A stretch of DNA of 64,000 nucleotides from Copromyces sp. CBS 386.78 (taxonomy: Eukaryota; Ascomycota; Sordariomycetes; Sordariales; Sordariaceae), in contig MU839122.1 of NCBI GenBank assembly GCA_030685235.1, forward strand, positions 62,001 to 126,000. The letters run 5' to 3'. Shown in pieces: positions 20,336 through 30,229 of the stretch. The number at the start of each line of letters is the position of its first letter. The first letter of the stretch is position 1. The notes beneath the pieces were generated by a model. It was not told the origin of the DNA. It was given only the letters and a program-made list of their open reading frames with translations, and did no database searches. The position numbers and the translations under genes are program-made.

Positions 20336-21403
20336 CTAAAGCCTCCTACCGTTGACGGCCACCGCAAACCTGGAATACCGCTGCGAATCCATCAACAGCT
20401 GCTGATCGGGCGTTTGCTCGTCTTCGTACTCTTCTTCGTCTTTGACTTCGACAATGCTCTCGTCGTCGTCGTCGTCCTCCTCGTCCTCCTCTCCATCTTC
20501 AACTGACTGGTCCTCCTCATCCTCAATGACAGTCTGATCTTGGTCATGCTCCATCAATTCAGGATCAACATCATCATGCTCCTGATGCTGGGGTTGGGGT
20601 TGCTGGCCGTTCTTCTGACCGTTGCGTTGTCTCTGACCAGCAGCAGCAGCAGCAGCAGCAGGGGTCGGAGTCTGCGGCGGCGGCGGCGGCGGCGCGAACC
20701 TCGCAGCTACCGGTGCTGACGTAGGAGCGGTCTGGCCGGTCTGGCCGTTCGCAGCACCGTTGGTGGCGGCTGGGGTGGGGTTGTTGATGACCGTGGGAGT
20801 GTTGGTAGCAGCAACGGACGCAGCAGAAGCACTGTTAACAGCCTGCTTCCCCCTCAACCCCTTCTTCAGCTCCTTCCTCCTCGCCTCCCTCGCCGCTTTG
20901 AGCTGGGGATGTCGCTGCATGAACTTGGGTCCCCAATGTTTTCCCACTGTGACACTGCCCTCTGCTCCCTCCCCACCTGCTTCCCCTTCCTTACCAGCCG
21001 GCGTACCGGTACCGCCCGCCGCCGACTTCCTCCTCCCCGCTCCCCCCTTTGGAGTCTGCCCCGCCTTGGCCTCCTTGATCCCCACCTCCAGCACTTTATC
21101 GGCAAATCGCCTGATATCCTCCATCTTCACCGGCAGTCCCAAGTTCTCCTGCGCAAGCACCCACATGGCGATGTTCTCTTCTTGCTCGGGGGCAAGTTTT
21201 TGCATTTCCCGCGAAGAAGTCTCGTAAGAACGCTTGGCTTGGGGAGTCCCCTGGAAGTGACGCTGTAAGGTGGAGAAGGGGATGGAGTGCGCTTGGGCGG
21301 CTTTGCGGATCGAGAGGGAACCGGAGGAGACGGCGGCTATGGCGGCGGAGAATTGGGTGGGGGTGTATTGTTTTATGTGGGAGGTGGAGCGGGGGCCGGG
21401 CAT
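20336..21403 (-). CDS. psq-type HTH protein, probable DNA-binding
   Basis: A single exon of 355 residues. Near the N-terminus (about 12-50) is a helix-turn-helix psq motif: YTPTQFSAAIAAVSSG then LSIRKAAQAHSIPFSTLQRH, the signature found in pogo/CENP-B-related proteins. A second helical segment (EQEENIAMWVLAQENLGLPV, about 70-90) resembles the CENP-B-type second HTH (Tc5/DDE N-terminal), with GPKFMQRHPQL later. No DDE endonuclease domain follows. The rest is basic, then Q/P/A-rich, with a long acidic tail (EDEEDDDDDES). I infer a host gene derived from a pogo-like transposase or an independent psq regulator, acting in the nucleus. The start was taken at the ATG in CACCAAAATG; the open frame extends upstream without an ATG. 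Confidence 0.85.
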   Translation of the reverse strand: MPGPRSTSHIKQYTPTQFSAAIAAVSSGSLSIRKAAQAHSIPFSTLQRHFQGTPQAKRSYETSSREMQKLAPEQEENIAMWVLAQENLGLPVKMEDIRRFADKVLEVGIKEAKAGQTPKGGAGRRKSAAGGTGTPAGKEGEAGGEGAEGSVTVGKHWGPKFMQRHPQLKAAREARRKELKKGLRGKQAVNSASAASVAATNTPTVINNPTPAATNGAANGQTGQTAPTSAPVAARFAPPPPPPQTPTPAAAAAAAGQRQRNGQKNGQQPQPQHQEHDDVDPELMEHDQDQTVIEDEEDQSVEDGEEDEEDDDDDESIVEVKDEEEYEDEQTPDQQLLMDSQRYSRFAVAVNGRRL

Positions 21404-22468
21404 TTTGGTGGTTGTAATGGGTTGTGAACGGGGGTGGTGAGTTGGATTTGTTGATGGAATGATTTGAACGGGCAATGCTAGAGAGCTGTCTGAGTTGCCA
21501 GTTGAGATGTGAACAACTCGAGCTGGTGTGAGCAACTGAACTGAACTGAGGGATGGAGGTGGCGTGGTGAAGATGCTATCTCGGCATTTCCTTGGGCTGG
21601 ATGGCCGAGGTTGATGAAGGTTTTGTTGTGAAGACTTGGTCCAGTTTGGATGGAATGACAAAAATCCTTTGGTCGAAATCTGAAGAGTAGAGCTGGTTGA
21701 GTGGTAGACACTTCAGATATCCCGTGTGAGAACCCAAGAGGCGTGATGCTCGCTCGCTAAAGAATTTGTTAGTTGCGTGACCTGACCAAAACATTAACCC
21801 GGCATTGAGGTTCCTGTCCGAGGAAAGTGGATTGAAAGACATACCGGCAACAAATAGAGACGTATATACTGTTCAATTGGAAGAAAAATGAAGTTGTAGG
21901 AAATGGTGTCCAGTTGCAGCACCGAAGTGTCCAAGTTGACTCTTCAAGAGATCTCCAGTCTGGAAAAAAAAGTGATTGTTGAGGAAAATGGGCTACCGCT
22001 AACAGTTTAACCTGGAGTAATCACGCACCGCGTGTTAGCGACCCAAGATTTCTGCAAACGCCACTTGAATCAGGCAACCTTCACCGAAACACGTGACCTG
22101 GCGCATTTGTCGCGCCTCTTGGGTTGGCCCGCCAGCACTGGAATGGTCCACTAAAGATGCAGCCTGCGTCGCCCGTTCTGCATGCGTGCGTGCGTGCACC
22201 CCCTCTTTTCATCTGAACAACAAATCTTTGTTTATTCCGTTTCAAGCATTCATCAGATTGCGCGACTATATTCACCATCTGGCCACCCAACTTTGAAATC
22301 GGTCAAAGCATACCCATCGGAATACAATCACCAACTTCCACCTCAATCCCTTACTCCACTCACCTGACGTCATCCGCCACTGCACCACCCTTCACGTCAA
22401 AGACATCTCCAGAGGCAGGAACAGCTCCCAAAAGCACAAGAACAACACTCCATCCCCACCCTTCAGAA
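21404..22468. promoter_or_regulatory. Divergent promoter region, psq-HTH and Pol delta genes
   Basis: About 1.07 kb between the two divergent start codons. No open frame with support and no RNA gene. GCGTGCGTGC and similar short GC repeats lie near 22180. Confidence 0.5.
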
Positions 22469-23288
22469 ATGCCAGTAACACGCAAATCCACCCGCTCTCG
22501 CGGCGGCGCTGCCGCTGCTGCCGCTGCCCAAGGCAAACAGCAGACCCTCTCCTTCAACCACCGCGTCACCAAGCCGACCGTCAAAACAGGCAAAGACCTT
22601 GTCGTCCAAGAAAAGACCCCCGAGACCGTGGCAAAGACCAAGGATGTCAAGGTCGAACCCAAAGTCGAAGATGAGGAGGAGGCACAGGCCAAGGCCAAGG
22701 CCAATGTGAACAAGCCTGCCCCTGCGAAAAAAGCCGCGGCCAAGGACGTCAAGAAGGAAATCAAGGAGGAAGAACCCAAGGAGCAAGTGAAAGAGAAGGA
22801 ACCAGAGCGGACAGAGGTTGAGAAACGCGCGCTCAAACTCCCCCAATCCGCCATCGACGCCTACTGGCTCTCCATCGACTCGGCGCGCATGGCAAGGGCC
22901 GTGCACAAGAAACATACCGAGGGATTGACGACGGGGGAGAAACTGCTGAGGTATTTTGATGTTAACAGTCGTTACGGTGTAAGTTCTCCTTCTTTTATTT
23001 ATCCCCTTGTGCTCGCTCCCCTTTGTCACACCCCTTTCGTTCTTTGTGATTTTCGCGAACGAAAAAGCATGGAGAGTTGGGCTGTGGCTGACTGCGATGA
23101 AATCGGCCAACAAACAGCCTTGCATTGGAATCACCCGCCTTAAACGCTGGCAGAGGGCGGAGAGATTGGGGCTTAACCCTCCTCTTGAAGTTCTGGCGGT
23201 TTTGTTGAGAGAGGAAGAGAGTGGGAACACGGCTATTGAGAGGGCGCATATGGATGAGTTGATGAATTCTGTGAGCACTGGGCCTTGA
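22469..23288 (+). CDS. cdm1: DNA polymerase delta subunit 4 (Cdm1/PolD4)
   Basis: Two exons (22469-22978, 23118-23288) with a 139 bp intron (GTAAGT...CAG) give 226 residues. The C-terminus carries the family signature: DVNSRYG joined to PCIGITRLKRWQRAERLGLNPP, then EVLAVLL, as in fission-yeast Cdm1 and human p12. Near the N-terminus KQQTLSFN resembles a PCNA-interacting (PIP) motif (Q-x-x-L-x-F). Between them is a K/E-rich, probably disordered linker that is longer than in the yeast protein. The subunit stabilises the replicative polymerase delta holoenzyme in the nucleus and links it to PCNA. Budding yeast lacks it, while filamentous fungi keep it. Start ATG 22469 is the first in frame with the PIP-like motif. 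Confidence 0.92.
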
Positions 23289-23761
23289 ACAACATGTTCT
23301 CGGTGTCTAAATGGCATTGTGGGAAATTTGGAAGCGGGGATTTCTTAGTCGGGGATGGAGGAGGGGATTGGATGGGATAAGGGGCACAATAGTACACAGT
23401 TCTAGCTGGGTTTGCGAGGCGTTTATGTATGGGAATTGGTATTCGGGATATTTACGTTGGGTATGAACATGGAGCAACGTAGGAAATGGGTTTTGGGTCG
23501 AATTTCAAGTCGCTTTGAGGCTATACACAATAGACTTGATATGTCAACGTTGTGCCAAGTATTCTATCTCACCTCTCTTCTCTAGTATTAACGTTTCACT
23601 TGTAGGAAATCTAGGTTTATCCGCACCCTCACTTCGTCTGTTCCATCTTTCTCTAGTTGTCTCCCTTCTCTTGTTCCCCTTTTCCTCTTTTGTCCATTTC
23701 CCCCCCAAGCTTCAGGTTCCCAACCTATCCCCCTTTTGCCATACTATCCCCAGTCCTAGTC
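23289..23761. other. Convergent 3' flanks, no gene seen
   Basis: 472 bp between the stops of the Pol delta subunit gene and the queuosine salvage gene. It is C/T-rich towards the right and holds no supported feature. Confidence 0.5.
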
Positions 23762-25181
23762 CTAGTACCAAATACTCCTCGTCCTATGATGCGGAATCCT
23801 CTCCCCGCCCTCAGCCTCCAGTTCTTTCACAGCATCATACAAAAAGAAATCAATCAGCACGGCATTCACCTTCCCTTTGGCTTCAGGATGCGCCCTGATA
23901 ATCTCCCGCCTAATCAACTCCACGCACCAGATGCTGCACGCCCTCAGCTGCATCTCCCACTCGCTTCCATGCTCAATCATCCTCTTCTCGCGCACAGCCG
24001 CCTCCAGTGTCGGGCCGTACAAAAGGCAGTTGAGCTGCCACAGCATCTGCGGGACGCGGTAGTCGGCGAACATGGTGATCTTGTCAATGTCGTTGAAGGA
24101 ACCGTAGCTCTGGCCCTCGAAACAGGCCCACAGGTCGGCGACCAAGATTTGCGCGCGCTTGAGGATGCGGATGGGTTGGCGACGGCCGGGGTGCGGGTGG
24201 ATGTCGGCGAAGCAGGAAAAGTCAGAGGCCAGAAGGTTTACCAAGGCGGCGGCGGAACCGTTGGCGGCGTCGATGAGGTCGATGACGGAACCGTCGTATT
24301 TCTCGTGGAGGACCTGGCCGGCTTCACGGAGGCAGTCGAAGCGTTCTTGGAGGAGGGGCATCTCCTCGTCTGTGGCGGACCTGAAGACGTTGCGGAGGAC
24401 GTCGGGGGTGAATTGCGATTCATTGATCCAGAAGGCTGGGTCGGTGATGGGGATTCCTGGATTGGAGACAAGGGCGTCAATGAAGGGTTCTTTCTCTTTA
24501 TTTGTTTACATACTACAACATGTACCGAGCAAAATCACTAGACAAACAAACAAACAAACAAACAAACACAAGCAGAGAACCAAGTGGAAACCAACCTTCC
24601 TCTAACGCCCTCTGCAACCCGGCCACCAGACTCCAATACCCCGTCCATCTTTCCCCCTTGTACTCGACCTGGAACCTTTCTTCTGCGTCTTTTTCGCTCC
24701 AAAACGAAAAGTTGAGGATATCCATGGCAAAGATAAACTTGACCGTCTCCTCCCCACCCGCGGCCTTGGGGTGGAGCTCGTGCGTCGACCAAGTGGCCGG
24801 CGAGTACTCCCGCTGCTGCATCTGGGTCCAGATGGTTTCCGCCGCCTTTTTGCACCCGCGCATGTCCAGGGCCACGTCGATGGCGTGGTTGTAGACGAAT
24901 TCGGCCGACTCCAAGACGCCTGTCTCGGCGGCGGTTGGGGTGGCGGTCTTGCCTTGGAGGTGTTGACGGAGGAGCTCGAGGAGCTCGGGGTCGGGTTCTG
25001 AGTCGGAGGAGTAGGACATTTTGGGGTTGGGGGTGGGCTTGGGACGAGAGGGAAAAGGGGATTTGCAAAGGTGAAGAAGTTGAGGGTTTGACAAAAAGGG
25101 AATGTAAAGTTGAGATTTCGAGATGTGATGAAGTCTCAGGAAGGGGGTGAGGGAACGAGTAAGAAAACGGGAAGGTTGCAT
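23762..25181 (-). CDS. qng1: Queuosine salvage protein (DUF2419/Qng1)
   Basis: Exons 24596-25181 and 23762-24456 are joined by a 139 bp intron with an unusual donor (GTTGGT) and acceptor CCAG. The join restores the family motif ALEEGIPITDPAFW. Other DUF2419 hallmarks are FSFWSE (about residue 151 of the longer form), WTGYWSLVAGLQRAL, FADYRVPQMLW, and WCVELIRREI. Qng1/DUF2419 is a nucleosidase that releases queuine from queuosine nucleoside or its 5'-phosphate, allowing salvage of this tRNA-modifying base. Two ATGs are in frame: 25181 gives 426 residues with an Arg-rich, acid-free leader (MQPSRFLTRSLTPFLRLHH) that looks like a mitochondrial presequence; 25019 gives 372 residues starting MSYSSDSEPD, expected in the cytosol. 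The intron contains a (CAAA)n microsatellite. Confidence 0.9.
24542..24568. repeat. (CAAA)n microsatellite in the qng1 intron
   Basis: About six ACAA units, lying just downstream of the non-standard donor on the minus strand. Confidence 0.85.
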
Positions 25182-26102
25182 TTTGTAAGTTCAGTTTAGC
25201 AAGTTCAGGGGGACACTGGTAACCCTGGAGAGTCATCAACTGTCTGACTCCTCAACTTGATGAAGCAAACACTCGAGTTCACTGTCAGATTGATTATATG
25301 GTAGATTCATAGAGGTACCTACTCATGCTCCTCCATCACATTCTCGACCAGTCTTTGTTTTGTCTGCAATCATGTTCCACTTCCTTTGTGATCTGGTCCA
25401 GGGTTATGTACGAGTGACACGAAAATCGTAAGTGGTTGCAGCTTGCAGCAGGGCGACCAATAAGACTCGGCACTTGCCGTGTGCCTGCCGGAGGATCGTC
25501 CAGGCCAACCCCCGGAATGTTTTAGCGTGTGTCGCTGGAATCATGACGCGCAAAGTGCTGAAGTTCTTGAACACTGGAAGGAACTTGTCGCTGTCTGGCG
25601 ATTCAGTCGTGGTTGCAACTTTTTCAATGGTTTTGCATTCGCGAGGCTGAACTTGCATGTTCCATCTCCGCTCATCTTCATCTTTTACCTTAGATTCCAT
25701 GTCCTGGGTACGCTCGACGTGAAACCGACGATAACCAGCGAATAAAGTCCGCGACCCCGAACTGCATCCAAGCTCGGTCGCACCTCTTCGCGCGATGGAT
25801 CCCATGGTCCCTACGACGGCGCAAATACCAGTACCAGTCGCGCAGCCTATCCCCATGCCTGTATTGACGCGCGATAGTTACAACTCGCAATCACTGGGGC
25901 GGTCTCTGAATGGAAATGTCAAGCAGGTACGTGCCTTCCCGTCGCTTTCGTCCCAAGTCGTCTCCCGGGCAACCAGCCAGCGAAGGCGCCCAAAGCTGTC
26001 GCAACCGTGGGCACAAATCGTCGCACCTAAGAATTGATTTCAGCGCCCCTCCAGAACCAAACCAACCTTCCTGCTTCAGTCGCGACCACAACCACCACCA
26101 TC
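25182..26102. promoter_or_regulatory. Divergent promoter region, qng1 and uba2
   Basis: About 0.92 kb. A plus-strand ATG at 25795 opens a frame (MDPMVPTTAQIPVPV) leading to a GTACGT donor-like site at about 25926. If spliced to CAG near 26042 it would give an upstream ORF that overlaps the uba2 start and stops at once after it. This may be leader sequence or chance. Confidence 0.4.
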
Positions 26103-28135
26103 ATGGCTTCCGAGTTGACTACTGAAGCGGTCCTTGCAGCAGCCGCAGAAACCCCCGACACCCTGCTAACGACATCCTCACAGGCACGCGTGCTCATGGT
26201 AGGCGCCGGCGGCATCGGCTGCGAACTCCTCAAGAACCTCGTCCTCACCGGCTTCGGCCAAGTCCACGTCGTCGATCTCGATACCATCGATCTCTCGAAC
26301 CTCAACCGCCAGTTCCTCTTCCGTCACGAGCATATCAAAAAGTCCAAGGCCCTTGTAGCCAAGGAAGCGGCGCAAAAGTTCAACCCCGCCGTCAAGATTG
26401 TCGCCCACCATGCCAACATCAAAGATGCCCAGTTCAATATCGAGTGGTTCAGTAGTTTTAGCATAGTCTTCAACGCCCTCGACAACCTCGAAGCCCGCCG
26501 TCACGTCAACAAGATGTGCATTGCCGCCGACGTCCCTCTTATCGAGAGCGGAACAACTGGCTTCAACGGCCAGGTACAGGTCATCAAGAAGGGCGTCACG
26601 GCCTGCTACGATTGCTCGCCCAAGGAAACACCCAAATCTTTCCCCGTATGCACGATCCGCAGCACACCAAGCCAGCCTATTCACTGCATAGTGTGGGGCA
26701 AAAGCTACCTGCTCAACGAAATCTTCGGGGCGAGCGAGGACGAGTCAGCATTCGATAATTCTGTTGATGGTGATAATGCGCAGGAGATCGAGGAGTTGAA
26801 GAGGGAGTCGGAAGCGCTACGAAAGATCAGGAACTCGGTGGGAACGGAAGAGTTTCCAGAGATGCTTTTTGAGAAGGTGTTCAAGACGGATGTTGAGCGT
26901 TTGCGCTCGATGGAGGACATGTGGAAGACGCGCAAGCCGCCTGAGCCACTCAGCTACAAGGAGCTTTTGGAGAAGGCCAAGTCACAGTCGCTAGACCAAG
27001 AAAAGGTGCTAAAAGATGCGCAGAAGGTGTGGTCGCTGGAGGAGAACCTTGTCGTATTTAACGACAGTCTTGAGCGTCTCAGCAAGCGGGTTCTTGAAAG
27101 TAAGACCGCGGGCGAAGATGCCATCATTACCTTTGACAAGGACGATGAGGATACCTTGGATTTCGTGGCTGCCAGCGCCAACATTCGCTCAGCGGTGTTC
27201 GGAATCGACAGGAAGTCAAAGTTCGATATCAAGCAAATGGCCGGCAACATCATCCCCGCTATCGCGACGACTAACGCCATTGTCGCTGGTCTTTGCGTAC
27301 TGGAGGCATTCAAGGTCTTGAAGGGCCAATACGACCGAGCAAAGGAAGTTTTCCTCACGCCGTTTGCTAATGCGCGCATGTTGGCGTCCGACAAGTCACG
27401 GCAACCTAATCCTGATTGTCCCGTTTGCGGCGTTTATCAGACGAGAGCTTACGTCGATTTGGATAAGGCTACCCTGAACGATCTGGTAGAACACCTGATC
27501 AAGACGAACCTGGGATATGGTGAGAAGGACTTCGCTATCAGCAATGAGGTCGGCATCTTGTACGACCCTGATGAGACGGATAATTTGAAGAAGAAGCTTT
27601 CGGAGCTGGGTATGTCTTTTTGTGCTTTTACTCTGATACTAGAGGTTACTAACAATGTACAGGCATCAAATCCGACTCCTTCCTGACCATCACTGATGAA
27701 GACGACGAGGAGCCGTTTGTCAATGTTGTTATCGCCATCCAAGAAGCGTATGTTTTCCCTTTATACCCCCTTCACAGCCACAACTAACACACCCAAAGCA
27801 AGGAGCCTCTAGGAGACAAGCCAGTCAAGGGCATTCTGGACCCAGAGGACGTCAAGATCCCACTCAAGCCCAAGAAGCAGTCACAGCCCGAGCCCGTAGC
27901 CACTCCCGCACCAACCAACGGTAACAGCACATCAAACGGCCAGAACGGCGGAGTGATCGACCTTGACGGCGATGAGCCGATGACGACGCCAGCCAAGCCG
28001 TCGCTCAAGCGCGGCCACCCCGAAGACGCAGAGGGCCCATCGGTCAAGAAGATCAAGGCCAACGACAAGGCGGCAGATGACGATATCGTTTTCATCGAGG
28101 ATAGCGCGGGTGCTATCGTTATTGATGATGACTGA
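26103..28135 (+). CDS. uba2: SUMO-activating enzyme subunit Uba2
   Basis: Three exons (26103-27609, 27663-27747, 27799-28135) give 642 residues. The ThiF/E1 fold starts with the nucleotide loop VGAGGIGCELLK (33-44) and continues DLDTIDLSNLNRQFLF (58-73). A zinc-binding pair CYDC (168-171) matches a later CPVC. The catalytic cysteine lies in PVCTIRSTP (Cys183), the Uba2 signature that distinguishes it from Uba1 and Uba3. A ubiquitin-fold segment follows near 445-560 and includes the exon junctions. The C-terminus has a basic KKIKAND nuclear-type signal and acidic-hydrophobic DDDIVFIED and AIVIDDD segments resembling SUMO-interaction motifs. With Aos1 the protein adenylates SUMO and passes it to Ubc9, mainly in the nucleus. 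ATG 26103 (ATCATGGC) is used; the open frame upstream lacks an ATG. Confidence 0.96.
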
Positions 28136-28323
28136 TTGTCTTTGCACAGCACCAGGTTACCATGCCCTGCCCGAAGCTTACAGTTGCCGCTAGCAGGCTC
28201 GGTGACTACTTAGTAGGCCGTAGTTACGGTCGGTATATACGATTATTACAAAGCTTGCTATTCTTGCTATATCTCCCACCACCCCATATCACTTCAGATA
28301 CCCAAATGAATGAGTTCCGTCAT

Positions 28324-30229
28324 CTAGACAGCACTCAACCCACCATCAAGATTAAGCACGCAGTTGTTTGCGTACGGGTTCTTGATAAGGAAAAGGGCGG
28401 CGTCGGCGACTTCATCTGTTGTTCCGAAACGACCAAGGGGAATCTGTTGGAGGATGGAAGGGTTTTTGAGACCTAGATGAGATGAGATGAGATGAGATGA
28501 GAGGTGTCAGTCTGGGTCTACTAGCGATGAGGATCTTGAAGGAACTGATTGATAGTCAAATGAGATGATCTAGGCTTGGACTCTTTTGAGACCTTTGCGA
28601 TTTTGTAGCGAGGGCGAAAGGGAAAGAGACTAAGGAGCAAAATGGACTGAAGAAGATGGAGGAGATGAATGATGAATGATTGTGTAGATTCTTGTTTAGA
28701 ATGCGTCTCAAGGAATGGATCATGGGAATTTCTTCTTCGATCTTGGGCTTGGCTTTATCGTGTATAGGGCTTTGGATCAAAGGGCGATATGGAGGGAGTG
28801 AATGGACGTGCGCAAGTTGCGAGTTTGCGAGGTCCCGGCTTCTTTGGGTCTTGATGTTTGTTTTACGGGAGGGAGGAATGCAAGTCTTCAGAAAAAGAAC
28901 TCGTGGCAGTGCTATATATCCAAATCCAATCCAGAACAGAACAGATATAATCTAGCCCCAGCTAAGGAGGAGACCTCTCGAGTAGTTGTGAGGTCACCAT
29001 CATCATAGTAGCTCAGTCCCGTCCGCAGTGGTGGTGCAGAGGTATGAGCGATAGGGATATCACCAAGCAACTTATTGGAGCAAAGTGTGTGAAGAGAAAA
29101 GGAGAAAGAAAGAACTCACCACTAGTCATGTCCGTCTCGATGTACCCCGGCAAAACGGCGTTCACTCGTATCCCGGATCTGCCGTATTCGTTTGCTAGGG
29201 AGGTCGTTAAGCCTGTGTGGGGGAACCCTCGTTAGTGAAAACGTCCATTCTCTCCCGTCCTGTCTGTCCTCTTATCGCATTCTTTCCGTTGTTGTTTTTT
29301 TCCTGATGATGATGATCCTTAACATCAGTTTTCCAGTCGGTGGTGCTTAGCGTTTTTTCCTTTCTTCCTCTTGCTCCCAACCCCCCCCTCTTCTTAGTCG
29401 CCCTCATCGTTCCGGCTGTTTCTCGCGTCCGTTACCAACTCTTAAAAGTCAGTCAGTCTCCATGTACCAACCAACTCGGGAGCTGTTTATTCGTCACTCG
29501 AAATTTTTTTGTTTTCTCCCTCTTCTTCTCCCTCTTCTTCTTCTTCTTCTTCTTCTTCTTCTATTTCTTCCTCTTTTGGCTCATCCACCTTCCCTCCTAT
29601 CCGCCCCATCGCACAGTGATGATACCAAACGAACGGGCTCCCTGGACTGACTTACCAACAACGCCAGCCTTGGCAGCCGCATAAACACTCGTTCCCACCA
29701 CCCCCTTTTGCGCGAGAAGACTCGCCACATTCACAATCACCCCCTTCTCCTTCACCCCTTCTGTTGTTGTTACCCCCTCTTCTCCTTCCGTCGTCCGTGG
29801 CAACAACGCTCTACTCCTGCTCTTCAGCAGCATGGCCCTCCCAACATATTTACACCCCAACACCGTCCCCGTCAGATTCGTGCCCACCAGCTCGTCCACC
29901 TCCTCAACGGGCGTTTTCATCAACGCCGACCGTTGCGTGATGCCCGCGCAATTAACCAGCACGTGTACCGTCCCGCAACTTTTCAGGAGGTCCTGCCAGG
30001 AGGACGGGCTTGACACGTCGAGTGGGTGGTACGACACCCGTTTGACGCCATCCTTTTCTTCATCATGATTTGATGAGACAATGAGAGACTGGGCTTGTCG
30101 GAGAGTGGCTTCGGTGCGACCGAGAAGAGTCACGGAACAGCCTTCGGCGTAGAGACGGCGGGCGATGGCGAGACCGATGCCGGAACCGCCGCCGGTTATG
30201 AGGGCGTGTTTGTTGAGGAGGGTGCGCAT
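28324..30229 (-). CDS. Short-chain dehydrogenase, FabG/CBR4-like
   Basis: Three exons (29656-30229, 29120-29212, 28324-28472) give 271 residues. The Rossmann cofactor loop is TGGGSGIG (12-19), with NCAG at 93-96. The catalytic set is Ser170, Tyr183 and Lys187 in SVYAAAK. The C-terminal exons encode [31 protein letters not shown] and [19 protein letters not shown], then NLDGGLSAV, as in 3-oxoacyl-ACP reductases and human CBR4. It is probably an NADPH-dependent reductase, perhaps of mitochondrial fatty-acid synthesis. The open frame continues upstream of ATG 30229 with ATGs at 30313 and 30484; the 85-residue extension is Arg-rich and could be a targeting sequence. Introns are 443 and 647 bp, far longer than the others here, but the protein join shows no missing exon. 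Confidence 0.9.
28475..28502. repeat. (GATGA)n microsatellite at an intron end
   Basis: About five AGATG units immediately beside the 3' splice site (28473) of the second SDR intron. Confidence 0.85.
29534..29563. repeat. (TTC)n microsatellite in the first SDR intron
   Basis: About nine TTC units, purine-rich on the transcribed strand, inside the 443 bp intron. Confidence 0.85.

Noticed and set aside
23657..24541. 294-codon plus-strand frame
   Set aside because: Antisense shadow of the DUF2419 gene; its translation has no family match.
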